Shown one piece after another: positions 13,144 to 25,029 of a stretch of 64,000 nucleotides of DNA. Location: assembly GCA_021904315.1 (NCBI GenBank), contig CM038926.1, forward strand, positions 1,768,718 to 1,832,717, read 5' to 3'. Every line of letters starts with the position of its first letter. The first letter of the stretch is position 1. The translations under genes and the position numbers were made by a program. The DNA comes from Sphagnum magellanicum (Eukaryota; Streptophyta; Sphagnopsida; Sphagnales; Sphagnaceae). A model generated the notes under the pieces. It did not search any database. It had not been told where the DNA came from and was given only the letters and a program-made list of their open reading frames with translations.

Positions 13144-13732
13144 TTACCTTGATTTACTCTTAAATGACCTTTTGCTAACCCCAGGCTTCCTAGTTGGTTT
13201 CTTGGTTCTGCCAGGATCGCGACCTGACTTTCTCTGTTTACCATCACTTCGATCATCTTGGAACATTTCCTCCATCTCATCCTTTCGGCTCTTTGGAGCT
13301 CCAACCTTACTCTTCTTTGAGCCATCAACTTTAAATTTGTTTTTCTTCTGGGGTCCTATCTTTCCAGCCTTCACCAACTTCTCTGTAGACTTGGCAGCTT
13401 TTGCACGCCGGTATGCAAGATCAGCTACAGTTTGCCGGCTGCTTTTGTTTTCTCCTTTCTTTGACTTCTTTCTTGGCTGCACATGATTCTTCAGTGCACA
13501 TCAGCAAGTCATCAAACAATCAGGGGGCAAAAGGTTCTTACATAATTCCTACACCTTACTGATCACATCCCACATTGTGATGGAACTGTCTAGGGAGTCC
13601 CTGGGAATAGAACATGAAAGGGAATCTAGTAACCTCATCATCATCTTGTTGTGAGTTGTCCTCATCCTGCATGTCCTCAGCATCCTCACGCTCTGCTTCT
13701 AGCCGTCGACGCTATTTCCGTGTCATATTTTT
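13144..13732 (-). pseudogene. C-terminal exons of a DRS1/DDX27/RH28-type DEAD-box RNA helicase
   Basis: Two exon-like blocks are visible on the minus strand. The first (13732-13634, after an acceptor CTGCAG and before a GTTAC donor) reads KNMTRK-stop-RRRLEAERED, then acidic residues. The second (about 13482-13144) reads PRKKSKKGENKSSRQTVADL, AYRRAKAAKS, KAGKIGPQKK, EEMFQDD and ends KRSFKSKSR. This combination is typical of the basic, lysine-rich tail of the nucleolar ATP-dependent helicases needed for 60S ribosome assembly: a KQRRRLEA-like motif, AYRRAK, an EEMQELFQ-like motif and a terminal SFKSKSR. The TAG replaces the Gln of K-Q-RRR, a C-to-T change. The helicase core (Q motif, DEAD, SAT) is not in the window. 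I infer a truncated gene remnant, though a distant 5' part beyond recognition cannot be excluded. Confidence 0.6.
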
Positions 13733-15998
13733 CTGCAGTTCACCAGCACATACAATAGTGATACAACAATTGACTATAGAGTAATGACTATTGCTTATAT
13801 TGTGTCCAGAGGCACTGAAGAGAGCCGAATGTTTCTTTGTATATAGAACAAAATCACCTAGCAGGCAAATTTTCTGGGTTGCGCCTGCATAATGGTATGT
13901 ATAAAGGTATGACCCAACAAGTATTTGAGTTTAGGGTTCTAACTGTTTATTGTAAATTGAAAAAAATTTAATTGGACTAACTAATTTGAATGTAGAATTA
14001 ATTGGTCATTGTTTCCAATTAGTCTAGTGTGTGCATTGTTGAAACGGATTCAATCATTTTTCATGTTTGGTATTTATTAATTTGCATTGTTTAGATGGAT
14101 TACTTCACTAAACATGCGCAAAATATAAGTCATGAATCCCATCAATTGTGCTTTGATGAAAATCAAGTCTCATCTTATTCTTGAGTTCCATGTGGCCATT
14201 TTTTAGTTGTGCAATTATGTTTGCATTTATTAAAATCTTCAACTTTTTGCTTTGTCACATTTCAACGCATTTTATAGTTTTGGGGTAATATTTTTCGATC
14301 AATTTTATATAATTAATTTTTTTACTAACTTTGAATGCAAGAATTTGACCTAAAAAAGAAATGTGTAAGGTAATGTTCTAGGAATGGGGTGATCCAAGCA
14401 ACATGTAGGCTCCTAGTTGCATTTTATGTGACGTTTGCATTTGAATTTCTACTAGCTTGCCAATGAAAAACAATTGACATTTATCCTTTCCATGGAGCAA
14501 GTGTACTTTTAGCTAAGTGTCATGTTAAACTGAAATTGGCGGCTAATTTCAACATGACCACAAAAAATTACTTTGTAGTTGATTGTATCCATAATATTGT
14601 ATTTATAGATTTATTTTTTTTGTGAATGGATGAACAAGAGTATTTTCATTTATTTTCATTTATATGCATTAACATGAAATCATGTCACAATTCACATGTC
14701 TTTTTTTATTTTTCTATTTGTTGATAATAAATGATTCATCTCTCACCAAAGAATCCTCCATTATTCAAAAATAAGGGCCCTTTAAAATGTTACCACAAAA
14801 TTTAAGTATCTTATATGGTAAAGATTAAATATCTACATGTACTAGGAAATCCCTACTCCTAATGCTACTTGTGAGGAAACAAGCACATTGTACAATGTAA
14901 GGAAAATAGGAAAAAAATTTGGTGCTTTTAAGGGACCCCATAGCTTGTGACTTTGGTCAGGCACCAATTGTAAGCTTGGGTCCTTGTTGTGAAGAAGCGG
15001 TAAGGTGCACATGGTTGCATGGAGCTAATCACACACAGTTCAGTCGCAGGGAGCCCATTTGCGAATTCCCGCTCCCCATGAAACAACAAAGCCAATTTTC
15101 ATTAAGATTGTTACAAAATTGTGGGGGCCAATTTTGCGATTGTTAGAAATGAGGGAAGTTTCAAAACATTGAGGTGAAGCATGCCCAGCTTTAAGGTTTA
15201 ATGGCCTTATGAAATGAAAGGCCCATGCCATGCCATCACCTTGGTTTTGCAGCCTGCAATCTACACTCCATCTTCCTTATTATATCATAGAAAACTTGGC
15301 AACAAGCTTTGTTTGAAAAAGACCAAGGAGACTGGAAGATGGTGTTTGACCCAGCCAAAGATACGCCATGCCCAGAGTACATAAAAACCTCCAATATATT
15401 GTAGTGTATCTGGATGTAACCTTATAGAGCAGAAGAATTTGCAAGGCATTTTGAAAAACAAAGCACCTGATCTTGAAGAATTCCAAAATTACATTCCAAA
15501 ATGCCCTGCATTGTTTTCTACTTGTTTCCCAATGGGCATCCTGGCAAAGAATAGTACCAAAAACAAATCCACTAAAATTTATCGAGTTTTTACTCTGGGT
15601 AATGCCTGAGGCCGTGGGCATTACCCCAGTCAGCCCTCACTACTAAAAATTCTGTCATATGCAACCACCATGTTTGCAACTGGGATGCAACTGCCGGTCA
15701 CATGTAACTATCTTTGGTTTTTTATGCAACTACAATGGATTTTTGCCCCCTTTTTGGGTGTGTATGCAACTATGTTCACCTTCATCCCAACCTTTGGATG
15801 ATTTCTATGATATATCATCATATATATTTGATATGCATATACTCATAGTTGCATGTGCAACCAAAATAGGCCAACTATGGTCTTTTGGTAAGCTAGGTAC
15901 ACATTTTTTGTAACCAGCGACTGTTTTTTCAAACACAATTGGAGAACGCGGGAGAGTATTGTCGTGGTCTTCGGTGTCTGTCTCGAGCTTCTTCGCAG
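13733..15998. other. AT-rich intergenic sequence, no gene recognised
   Basis: No conserved coding frame, tRNA or rRNA signature was seen. The helicase exons 5' of 13732 would be expected here if that gene had been complete, but none was recognised. Around 15650-15850 the words gcaac and tgcaact recur many times without forming a regular array. Confidence 0.4.
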
Positions 15999-16028
15999 AA
16001 CCCTAAACCTTGGTGTTGGAAACCCTAA
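15999..16028 (+). promoter_or_regulatory. Two telo-box-like motifs upstream of rbcS
   Basis: AACCCTAAA (15999-16007) and AAACCCTAA (16020-16028) match the plant telo-box, a motif found near transcription starts of highly expressed and ribosomal-protein genes. They lie about 1 kb before the rbcS exons. This is motif matching only; no transcription start is proven. Confidence 0.3.
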
Positions 16029-16552
16029 TGGGATTTCCTTCACTCTTCTCTTAGTTGTGCACAATTTCTCGTTTGCAGATTGGGCTTTGTTAGAGGAATT
16101 GCAGAGCCCTTTTTGCTTGCTTACTGCTTTTCCAGACTAAGAACTGCTTAGGTTTGGCTTGTTTGGTGTTTTTGGGAGAGTTCTAGGATGGTGGGAAACC
16201 AGTTAGAGTAGTACTAGCGGATATTGTTCATGAGCTTTGGAGGAGGACGGGGTGGAGAAGTGCAGAGAGGAGACGCTTCTTTTTGTCTCTGTTTCGGTAG
16301 AGGAGCGAGGCAGGAGCTTCTTCTTTGCTGCTGTGTGAGTTTTTTTCCTTGGCAACCAAACAGTTGTGATTTGCAACCAAACAGTTTTTTTTGTTGGAAT
16401 ATGTACCCATTCGTCCAAAATAATGCCGGAAAAAAAAACTGTTTCACCCGGAACTGTCGTCTGGATAGCGAGGACTGACATTCCAGTGGTCCAATATGCT
16501 CGGAATCGGTCGTCTTCTCGCTCTCCTGTGTTGCTCTCTGTGTGTGCGCGCG

Positions 16553-16664
<112 letters not shown>

Positions 16665-17075
16665 TTGGTGCGTGTGGGCGTTCGCTTTTGTTGTAACTCT
16701 CTTTGATGTTAGTCTTCTCTGGAGCTTGACATTCTTTTGCTGTGAGGTGCCCTACATCCGTGGCAAGTTTCTTGAAGCGTTTGAGTTGTGATTATCTTGA
16801 TTCCGACTTTTGTCTTGCATTTTTTTAGTGTCTCTATATACGAGGAGAGTCCGAGGGACAAAACCTACTGGACTTCAACGGACACAGGAGTTTAGGGTTC
16901 TTGAAAGGGTAAGGCTTTAGTCTAAACCCTCCCTATCTGTCTTAGCGGGTGGGGAGTAAGTTCATTCTGTGCGGCTGCACTGTATGTGGCTATGGCGTGT
17001 GTGTGTGTGTGTGGTTTGGCTTATGGGTGTAGTGCTGTATTTGTTGGCGGAATTGTGCTTGTGTTTGTCGTACAG

Positions 17076-17822
17076 GTGTGGACTCCTGTGAACAACCTCA
17101 AGTTCGAGACCCTGTCGTACTTGCCCCCATTGACTCCGGACCAAGTCGCTAGTCAGATTGACTACATGCTCGCTAACAAGTGGATCTCCTGCCTCGAATT
17201 CGACTTGGTGAGTTGACAGACATAAAGCGATGTTGTTGACATATATGCATTCTGGAATTTGTGTAGCAGGTCTTGTTACAATGGAAGTGACGAAGGGTCG
17301 GACTTTGACTGATTGAATGTTTTTGTGCTGCATGTGTGTGTGAATGTTCCTTCAGGTTGGAACAATCTCCCGCATCAATTTCCAGGGCTCAGGATACTAT
17401 GACGGTCGCTACTGGACCTTGTGGAAGTTGCCCATGTTCGGATGCACAGATGCTTCCTTGGTGTTGCGCGAGATCGAGGAATGCAAGAAGGCGTACCCTG
17501 GAGCATATATCCGGGTGTTGGGATTCGATAATGTGAGACAGGTGCAGGTGACGGGGTCATTGTGCACAAACCTTGAGTTCTTGTTCGCAACTAGTAAGCT
17601 GTAACTAGTTCGCCACTGCTGTTGTTGTTAACATGTTCTCAAGCTGGCTCCCCTTTTTCTTCTACCTTTTTGTGTTTGTCTTGCCTGTCTGTTTGCTTGT
17701 TTGCTTGCGTGCAACCACCAGCACCAGCACCAGCGGCAGTTTCGCCAGTGTGGCATGCTTTGTTGTTTCAGGTGACTCTTCTTTTGAATTTGCACCGGCC
17801 AAGCTTCGCGCTCACAAAATAA
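17076..17822 (+). CDS. rbcS: Ribulose bisphosphate carboxylase small subunit, mature part (three exons); transit-peptide exon not found
   Basis: Three exons fit together in one phase with GT-AG introns: 17076-17207 (44 codons), 17356-17547 (64 codons) and 17772-17822 (16 codons plus stop). The first starts [20 protein letters not shown], matching the mature N-terminus of the Rubisco small subunit. The second has the hallmark [30 protein letters not shown] and VRQVQ. The last reads [12 protein letters not shown] then ALTK, in the place of the usual CISFIAYKPPSF tail. The mature protein would be 124 residues, the normal length. It assembles with RbcL in the plastid stroma to fix CO2. I found no upstream exon with a chloroplast transit peptide. 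An in-frame ATG at 16986-16994 lies inside the preceding intron-like sequence and gives no transit-like peptide. Either exon 1 is far upstream and diverged, or this is a truncated copy. The C-terminal strand is unusually divergent. Confidence 0.75.
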
Positions 17823-19284
17823 TTCCAAAGCAGCACATGCAGCAGCTCCCTCCTTCCCTTTTGGGACTGAGATTCATTTGTCCAAATTTCTCAATCAAGT
17901 TTTTTTGAGCTGCAAGTGTCTTGGTGGCCGCCATGGAGTCATGGCCGCCATGGATCCCGCCGTCCGTCCATCACACCCATTTCGCGTGTAAGCAGCAATC
18001 TGCACTCAAAACAAACCCACTGTAATTTTTTGGCTAAAAAGACACAAGATTTAATTCAAAATTCAACAAAGTAAATTGCCATTAACAATGACACCGCCCA
18101 TTATTTCAAACATTCATAATAAAAAAAGACCTATTCCAAAGATCCTTCCAAAAATCCTTCAAATACCTTCTACTAAAAATTAGCAGTAGGCATTGATTTT
18201 TTCAATTGTAAAAATTTATTTGTATATCTCAAAATCCTCAAATTAGTATGCAATAAAATGTGGAAATTTTTCATATAAAATTTCAACTCAAAAGTAAGCA
18301 ATGGGATGAGTAAGTGAAAGCTCTATAGTCAAATGTGAAAGCAAACATAATAATATAGTACAAGTTAAATGGGTTGAAAAATAACTTCATAACTCCATAC
18401 TTAAGTAACTTAAAAAATATTTCATCCTTTCTCTCAAACCTTGTGTCTAAAGCTCCTTGATTTCTACAGTTATCCTAGCAGGGGCTTATCATCAACAGAT
18501 AATTATTTTTTGTTTTTTGAGAATCTGAAAATTGCCACATGTTGCGTTTGCAGTGGTGAGTTGCTATTATGTAGATGAGGCAAGTATGACCGGACTTGAG
18601 AATCGAGTTACTTTTGTGTCCAGTCAGTCAGCCCAGGGAAAGATAGAAATTTAACCTAGCATTTGACTCTAGTCAGAAATTTTACTTACATTTGAAAACT
18701 TGGGTTGTGGCTAGGGTGCAGCAGCACCGTCACTGGTTGGTACCTTCAGCTTCTGAAGTGAATCGGCCATTTTTAACAGCTTACCTGGGAAATGTCTAAA
18801 TTTAACCTGGTAACTTTTACATCTGACCTTCACGTTCCTGATTTTACATTCTGATTGAATCTTAAAATACTTATAAATATATTCATAGCAACCTCTCCCC
18901 CCCCAAAAAAATCGGGATTCAAAAACCTGGGTAAGACGGTTATTACAGTTCGCACCCAGCCCTCGTCCTGGGTATTAGAGATGTTCTTAGGATGCTAGGT
19001 GCTAACCTTGATTCTCGAAAAAGAAAATATGTGTGTTTTGTAGTTGTTGGATTTTTAAAAGAACTGGTGGTTGTGATTCTTTAAAATTTCCAAAATCGAA
19101 AGAACTGCAGGTTCTGGTTTTGAAGAAACACATCGGAATCAGAAAATCGAAAGCTAGACAGTTATTTCAGAAACATCAAAGAACTGACAGCTTTCATGAA
19201 AGAACAACGGTTTAGACTTTGAATTTTTAGACTACATATTCAACTACTCTAGTTTTGAAGTAGTCAACTGTAGACTGTTGTCGT
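17823..19284. other. Intergenic, no gene recognised
   Basis: The first part should be the rbcS 3' flank. A run of eight or more C followed by A at about 18898-18912 is the only striking sequence. No coding or RNA signature was found. Confidence 0.4.
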
Positions 19285-21870
19285 TTACTCATTGCGAGCC
19301 CTCTTTTGAGCGATGGTAGACCCATTCGCATCGTGCGATTGTTGGATATCACAAGTTGTTGATTTCAACATCACTACTATCTCCATGCCTTCCTCTGTTT
19401 CATCGTCTTCGACAACACCATCAAGATCAAAATATTTGATGATGTTTGCAGCCGCCTCGGTTACGTTCGTTGCGAACTTTAATAACGCAATCAAGTTGTT
19501 GATTGTGAATAGGTATTTTCTTTCCATGTCTTTGATAAATGCCTTGTTGAATGTGAAGTTCAACAACATCTAAAACTTAGCATTGCTCAGGTTCTGCCAA
19601 AGCGCGTTATCAATGTGCTTACAGACTGAGAACATGCATTCCTGCAAGCCGTTGAAATCAGGTGCACCGAGTTGTCGCATTGCGATGCGCTCTGCGAGAC
19701 GGTGACACTTATCGTTCTTGCGCCACCGCTGTGACACATCAACGACCTCGCTGACGTAAATCCAGTTGCCCGAGCGGACCTTGCTCTTGTCGATCTTGTC
19801 CAACTTCTGTTCATTCAAAAGCCATGCCAACCAGTCCACCTTTAGCAAGATCCACTCCTTGAAGGCTTCGTTCGTCAAATCACTTGGAGTCGTTGTGTTG
19901 AGAGTAGTGTTTGCTCTACTTTCAATGTCCTGGCTAGGTGAACCAACGTTGACCATGCCAAACACATCGTCATTGTCGCAAACTTGTACATCAACGTCAT
20001 CATCGTCAAGCGGCACATTACACATTGCGTCAAGCTCGGGCGGTTGGAATGAACGCGTCGCCTTGTCAACAAGAGCAGACTTGAAGAGCTCCTTGGCATT
20101 ATCAATATTGTCCTTGTAACCAGCTGCACATAGCCATGGTAGGGCCAATGTTAGCATGACCGGGTCGCATATCATGGCCACCAGTTGCTGATCGCTAGAG
20201 AATGGGAAAAATGAGTGTAACTATTTTTGGATGCGGTCATGCAGCTTGCTGCCAATCACACCCAATTGTTCAGCTCTGACCTTGACCTTGGGCACGTGGT
20301 CCCATCGTGTTTTGCCATCCCATTGGCCATCACCACCATAGCTGTCCTCCTCATTTGACTGCTCACCAGAACGGGATGACGGCACGATGTTGACGACCGA
20401 GTAAGTCATTTGCCTGGTGGCAATCATGGTCTTGACAACATTGGGCCAGCTAGCACTAGCAACGAGCCGCAAGTCGATATGTGTCGTGAATGATAGGGCG
20501 CAAACTGATCGAATGATGGCCTCAACTTCAGCCACAGATTGCCAACGTTCGTCTGATAGCTCGTAGGCACACCGATGATTTCTCGTGAGCGAAGTACTGG
20601 TGCACTGTCCACTTGCACCGTAATGCCTGTTGGTACATGCGCGCGTAGCCTGAGATGCGCGTGTTGTTGTCAATGTCGACCTTAATCACATTGTTGTCGA
20701 TCTACTCATTGCGCTTCACGTAGTTGATTTTGCGTGACTTGGCCTTCTTGTTCCAAACGTACCCAATCATTCGACGCATAGCCAGGCGCAGGTCCTCGCA
20801 TTTTTCGAATGAGTCGACAATCTCCTTATTAACCATCCTTTTTCGCTTCCCAGTCGCATGATCGCAAGCCAAGTTTGCCAAGTGCATGTTGCAGGTGCCA
20901 TCTATGCCGACGATTAGTCGACTGGTTGCGAGGGACGTGTTCGTTGTGTCGTTGATCGACAAGACAATGTCACTACAGCGGATGTCGTAGCGCTTCAGGA
21001 CAGCCATGGCCGCATTGTTGCACATTTGGGCGTTGTGCCCATTTGGCACGGCCAGGCCGAGCGCCAATTTGTACCGGATCCATGACCACAGGTCGATCAG
21101 TACACTGAGATGCCGAAAAACTGCTTGATGATGGAGTCCCAACCGTCATGGCAGACCACAAGCCAACCACAGTTAGAACCAGCATACTTGTCGGCAAGCT
21201 TGTCATAGCCAGCTGGCATGTACATTGTGCGCGCCTTGACAATAAGCGCCGTAACACACACAGTGAACTTGGAGAACATGGAGATGAGCGCACGATTGAT
21301 CTTACCGGGCATCATCGGAATGTATGACCTTGGCTTCAGGTAGGACGCTGCCTAGATGACCTCATTCAGGTTGACATTGGTGGCAAGCGATAGCGGCGCC
21401 TTGCAGTTGATGACCAGCCGTGCAACAAGTGCATGAATGCGCTCGATGACAACATCGTTGCCATTCTTGATGAAGGCGCGAATGTTGTTGGTGCTCACGG
21501 ATGTAGAAGTCAAAATCAATATCAGCTGTTTGGGTTCAAGCGATTGGTGCTTGCGGGCCGGATGCAAGCTCGGGTGCCTAGAAGTGATGTGTTTGTGAAC
21601 ATTACCGGTTGTGTCATTGTAGATGGCAACCAAGCTGTCCAGGAACTTGTGTGGGCATTTCTTTAGGCATAACAAGCAACAATAAACGTACTGGATTTTG
21701 TTGCGCGTGATCGGCCCATCCTTGACCATGGTGAAATACTGCCACACCCGCGATGTTTTGTTAATGCTAATCGGCACAAGCCGCGAGTCAAGCGGTTCAT
21801 GAGGCGCCTTGTCGACCTCTCCATCATTGGTCGAAGCTGAGATGTTGACCGATGGTGCAGGGGACTCCAT
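19285..21870 (-). mobile_element. Decayed hAT-family transposase
   Basis: Collinear minus-strand fragments run from the ATG at 21870 to 19285. The N-terminus has a BED-type zinc-finger pattern (YCCLLCLKKC, then HKHITSRHP). The middle reads GWLVVCHDGWDSI, DIVLSINDTTNT, MHLANLACDHATGKRKRM and YELSDERWQSVAEVEAIIRS. The C-terminus reads GAPDFNGLQECMFSVCKHID followed by MLLNFTFNKAF, which resembles the hAT dimerisation region. Several in-frame stops interrupt it, including TAG after LNEVI and TAG before MLLNF. There are frameshifts near 21080-21150 and 20670-20700. hAT transposases cut and paste DNA, giving 8-bp target duplications. I could not find convincing terminal inverted repeats. An acidic insert (DDDDVDVQVCDND) precedes the C-terminal part. 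Confidence 0.65.
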
Positions 21871-21984
21871 GATAAATTAGTGACAACAATTGTGTAGTGT
21901 GTACTATAGATTGCAGTCTGTAGTGTGTTGCGCTCACAAGTCACAAGTTACGTTTATTTTGAGGTTTTATTGACCCGACTACAA

Positions 21985-22075
21985 CTAACTAATAGTCGAT
22001 TATGACCGTTGCCCGGTAGTCTAGTCGACTATCTATGTAGATAGTTGGAGACTATAGTCAGTACATCGACTAAAA
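21985..22075. repeat. Imperfect palindrome rich in TAGTC/GACTA, possible hAT subterminal sequence
   Basis: The words TAGTCGA, TAGTCTAGTCGACTA, TAGATAG and GACTATAGTC crowd together and can fold into an imperfect hairpin at about 21999-22045. Related words (TAGACTAC, TAGTCAACTG, TAGACTG) occur at about 19228-19275, beyond the other end of the transposase. Such clustered subterminal motifs bind hAT transposases in known elements. The assignment here is inference. Confidence 0.35.
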
Positions 22076-22089
22076 GTTGCATCGACGAC

Positions 22090-23772
22090 AGGTCCCTGTG
22101 TGTTACCCAAGGCAATTGCTTCCTCGCACCCTAACTTAGTGCGGTGGGTGAAGAGAATTTTTTTTCTAAACAAAGTATGCAAAGTATACCCCTACTTGTA
22201 CCTAGGCTTGTTGGCAGCAAGGTGCCTAATAATAATTGTCTTTTTGTTATTTAGCTTGGTCATTCGAGTAATATTATTGTATAATTAAATCATTTACTAG
22301 ATAATGAAGCTAGCATGTTTCAAATTTTCTTGGAGATTTTCAAAAGGGCAAGTAGGTATGATTTTTTCTTTTTGAGTGCCTGGGTGGAGAGGGATTTTTA
22401 GTTTCTTCCCCTTATTCCCGATTTGTTCCCATCAAGTTTTCGAATTGTTCCTTGAGATGTTCCCAATGGCACCTCGGTTTTATGCATATTGGTTTGCCCA
22501 CAATTCAACTCCCATGTCTATAAACTGAAATCTAGAAAAGCACGTTTGTTTCTATTTTGCAACTAGGGTCCGAAGACCTGCTTCTATTGGGGGCATGCCC
22601 AATGTTCCCCAAAAAAATTGTTGATGGGCCAATCGATATGGCTCCTTGAAAATATTTATATTTTTGAACACGCCCACTAACCTATTAATATGAATCGCAA
22701 ATTACTAACCCCGGTTTATAAGGGGGGTATTGATTGCACATGATTTGGAAAAAAATATTGATTTATTGCAACATTCGCCCATGGCACCTTTGGTAAATCT
22801 ACAACTTGAGTCGAAATTGTGATCGTTGGCAGGGGTGTTCAAAGCAATTTAACCCCCTATTGTAATGCGATTTTTTTTTGGGCCCTTTTTCAACGTTTTG
22901 TTAGATACTTCATGTGGTAGCCACCCATAAAATTCCATCCTACACCTGCCCAAAAGGAAAAAAGATGAATCTTGTTGTCTCAATGGTTGCATGCATATTC
23001 TATTCCTAGATATGGTTAGCACCAATTTTTTTTGCCTTAGGTAATACCCCTTGTACAAAGCACAACATACTTATTATGGAACCTTAATTGCACATTCAGC
23101 TTGGTATTTTAATGTGAATGGAAAGGAACCCTAGATGAACATTCAACGTGGGAGTCTCCTGCTAATTGAAAGCAGCTTTGGAAATCCGAAGCCGAAGGTG
23201 CAACTACTTGCTCGAAATGTTCCCTTCTGGAAAAGTTCCGTTACCCTTACACTTTTGGGGGCCAAGCTGTTTCTTGCATGTTTTTAGGGCAACACTCCCT
23301 TTCAAAGAAGAATGATTGTGGGGGTATTTTCCCTTGTTTCCTCTCTTTCTCTCCCTCTCATTCTCCGTAGAGATAGATTATGGCAGAAAGGAGTCATGAT
23401 GCGGCTTTGTTGGAAGGGGAGATAATGACATCATCTCTTATTGTTGTTGCTGCTGCATCAACACCTATGTTGCTCAAGGTGGGCTTTGGATGTTAGGATG
23501 GATGTCCTTACTTGAAGGAGGCACGTTGGACCTTAGGTTCTTACAAATTTGTTGACACTGTAAAGCACATAGGTCCGCATCAAGGAATCGATTAGGGAGC
23601 TAGCACCGAAGGTGCAGTCAGGGTGTGAGCTAGGTGTGGAAGAAGGGTTTCTCATGTGAAGGCAATTCTTATTATATCTCCTGAGACTCCTACTAAGATA
23701 TAACTAGCAACTACTTCATGAGATTGTGTTGGAATACTCTACTTACTGTGGTTATGATTTGTTGTTGTACAG
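22090..23772. other. Intergenic; possible first exon of the following gene near 23380
   Basis: There is no clear coding similarity. A short frame from ATG 23380 (MAERSHDAALLEGEIMTSSL, then alanine-rich) ends at CTCAAG/GTGGGC at 23478, which could be a first exon of the zinc-finger gene at 23773. The phase does not join cleanly, so I do not annotate it as such. Confidence 0.3.
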
Positions 23773-24375
23773 CTGCTGAGGCTGCTGAACGCACAAGAAA
23801 AAGACCACTCCTTGAAGATGTTAGCTGGCAAAGTGCACAGAAAAGATCCCGGAAACAGTGCCAAGCAAAAAATCCAAACTGCAGTTTAGAGAGAAGGACT
23901 AGCATACTTTCAGGAACTGTGGAAGGCTTGGATTGTGATATATGTTATTCAGAGCTAGGGTTTTGCCATGAATGTAAGTGTATTCTTTGTTGCCAAGTCA
24001 TCAACCCAGATCCTGATGTGAGCACCTTCTTCCAATGTATGCATAGAATCAGGATCAGGCGTATGTGGGCATGCAGCTCATCTTGAGTGTGCTCTTAAGT
24101 CTGAGATGGATGGGGTTGTCAAGCATAATGGACTGGATATGGAATACCTATGTCGACGATGTGACAGCAAAATGGAGTTGAGAGACCTTATCACTTGCCC
24201 TGTTGAAGTCATGGGTAAGACAATAGTAAGGCAAAAGGTTGAGAAAAGCCTGCAGCTTGCCCTTCAGATAATGCAAGACACCCAAAATGGGGGATTTGGG
24301 GGAAGGATTTTGGAATACTTGGTTGGAATAACCCTTAAAAAGGTGAGAGCAGATGATTACACACTTTCCTTGTGA
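23773..24375 (+). pseudogene. Cys/His-rich PHD-like finger protein fragment with a frameshift
   Basis: After a possible acceptor (TTGTACAG) the plus strand reads AERTRKRPLLEDVSWQSAQK, LERRTSILSG, then GLDCDICYSELGFCHECKCI-LCC and FFQC. The frame then slips near 24040-24060. In another frame it continues VCGHAAHLECALKSEMDGVV, GLDMEYLCRRCDSKMELRDL and VEKSLQLALQIMQ, stopping at 24375. The spacing C-x2-C, C-x2-C, CGHxxHxxC and CxxC is like the PHD-type finger of plant OBERON/VIN3-class chromatin proteins. The family is suggested by this pattern only. The frameshift points to a pseudogene; an intron at that point is the alternative, as the sequence is too short to tell. Confidence 0.45.
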
Positions 24376-24689
24376 TCAACGTGACCTTCATTCTTTGCTA
24401 TCTCACGGTATAGATACCCATTCCACCTTATTGTGTCTCATCATTTCTCTATGGAGGTCTCCCTTGTCTGGGATAGCCAGAGTCCTACATAAAGCTTCTC
24501 AAACAAGAATTTTCTCTCAATAAGGCAGTTAGTAGTGCTTATGTGCTTTTTGTTGCTATTGGGGTTGTTTTTGGTTGTGTATCACCTACTATTTTAGTCT
24601 TCACTCTTTTATGGAATCTGTGATTTGGGAATACTCTTTTGGGAGACCAATGCTGATATTGTTTCATCTCAACTGTGGAGTTGATTGTT

Positions 24690-25029
24690 TCATAGGAAGA
24701 CATAGGAGCAACGATTGAAAGCAACTATAGCATTGATTGAGTTAATTGTTCTTTACGGGCTGTATGGCATTAAAGATTTTGATCATTGTTCATGATCAAC
24801 ATCTTTACGAGCCAATTGGCATTAAAAAACTTGTAACTATCTTTGCTCTGAAAATTTGATGGTTCTTGCATTTTGTTTTCCTCCTTCCTTGTTTGCATTT
24901 TCTTGTGTTTTATTATAAACTCCAACTTACCTAATAAAAAGTGTAAGGATGGTTTTGAAAAGTTTATAAAATAAACTTTTCTTTCCAAGTTTGCATATAC
25001 TTCTTCATTATTCTTAATTTGTTTTTCTT
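24690..25029 (+). repeat. Extra partial copy of the inverted-repeat element
   Basis: The segment with gagttaattgttctttac, catgatcaacatctttacga and ttgatggttcttgcattttg matches both 25690-25850 (direct orientation) and the reverse complement of about 310-450. It lies head-to-tail next to the longer copy at 25030-26150, so two copies are in tandem here. Confidence 0.75.

Noticed and set aside
16986-17075. In-frame ATG extending the rbcS exon upstream
   Set aside because: The extension runs through GT-repeat intron sequence up to a clear CAG acceptor and does not resemble a transit peptide.
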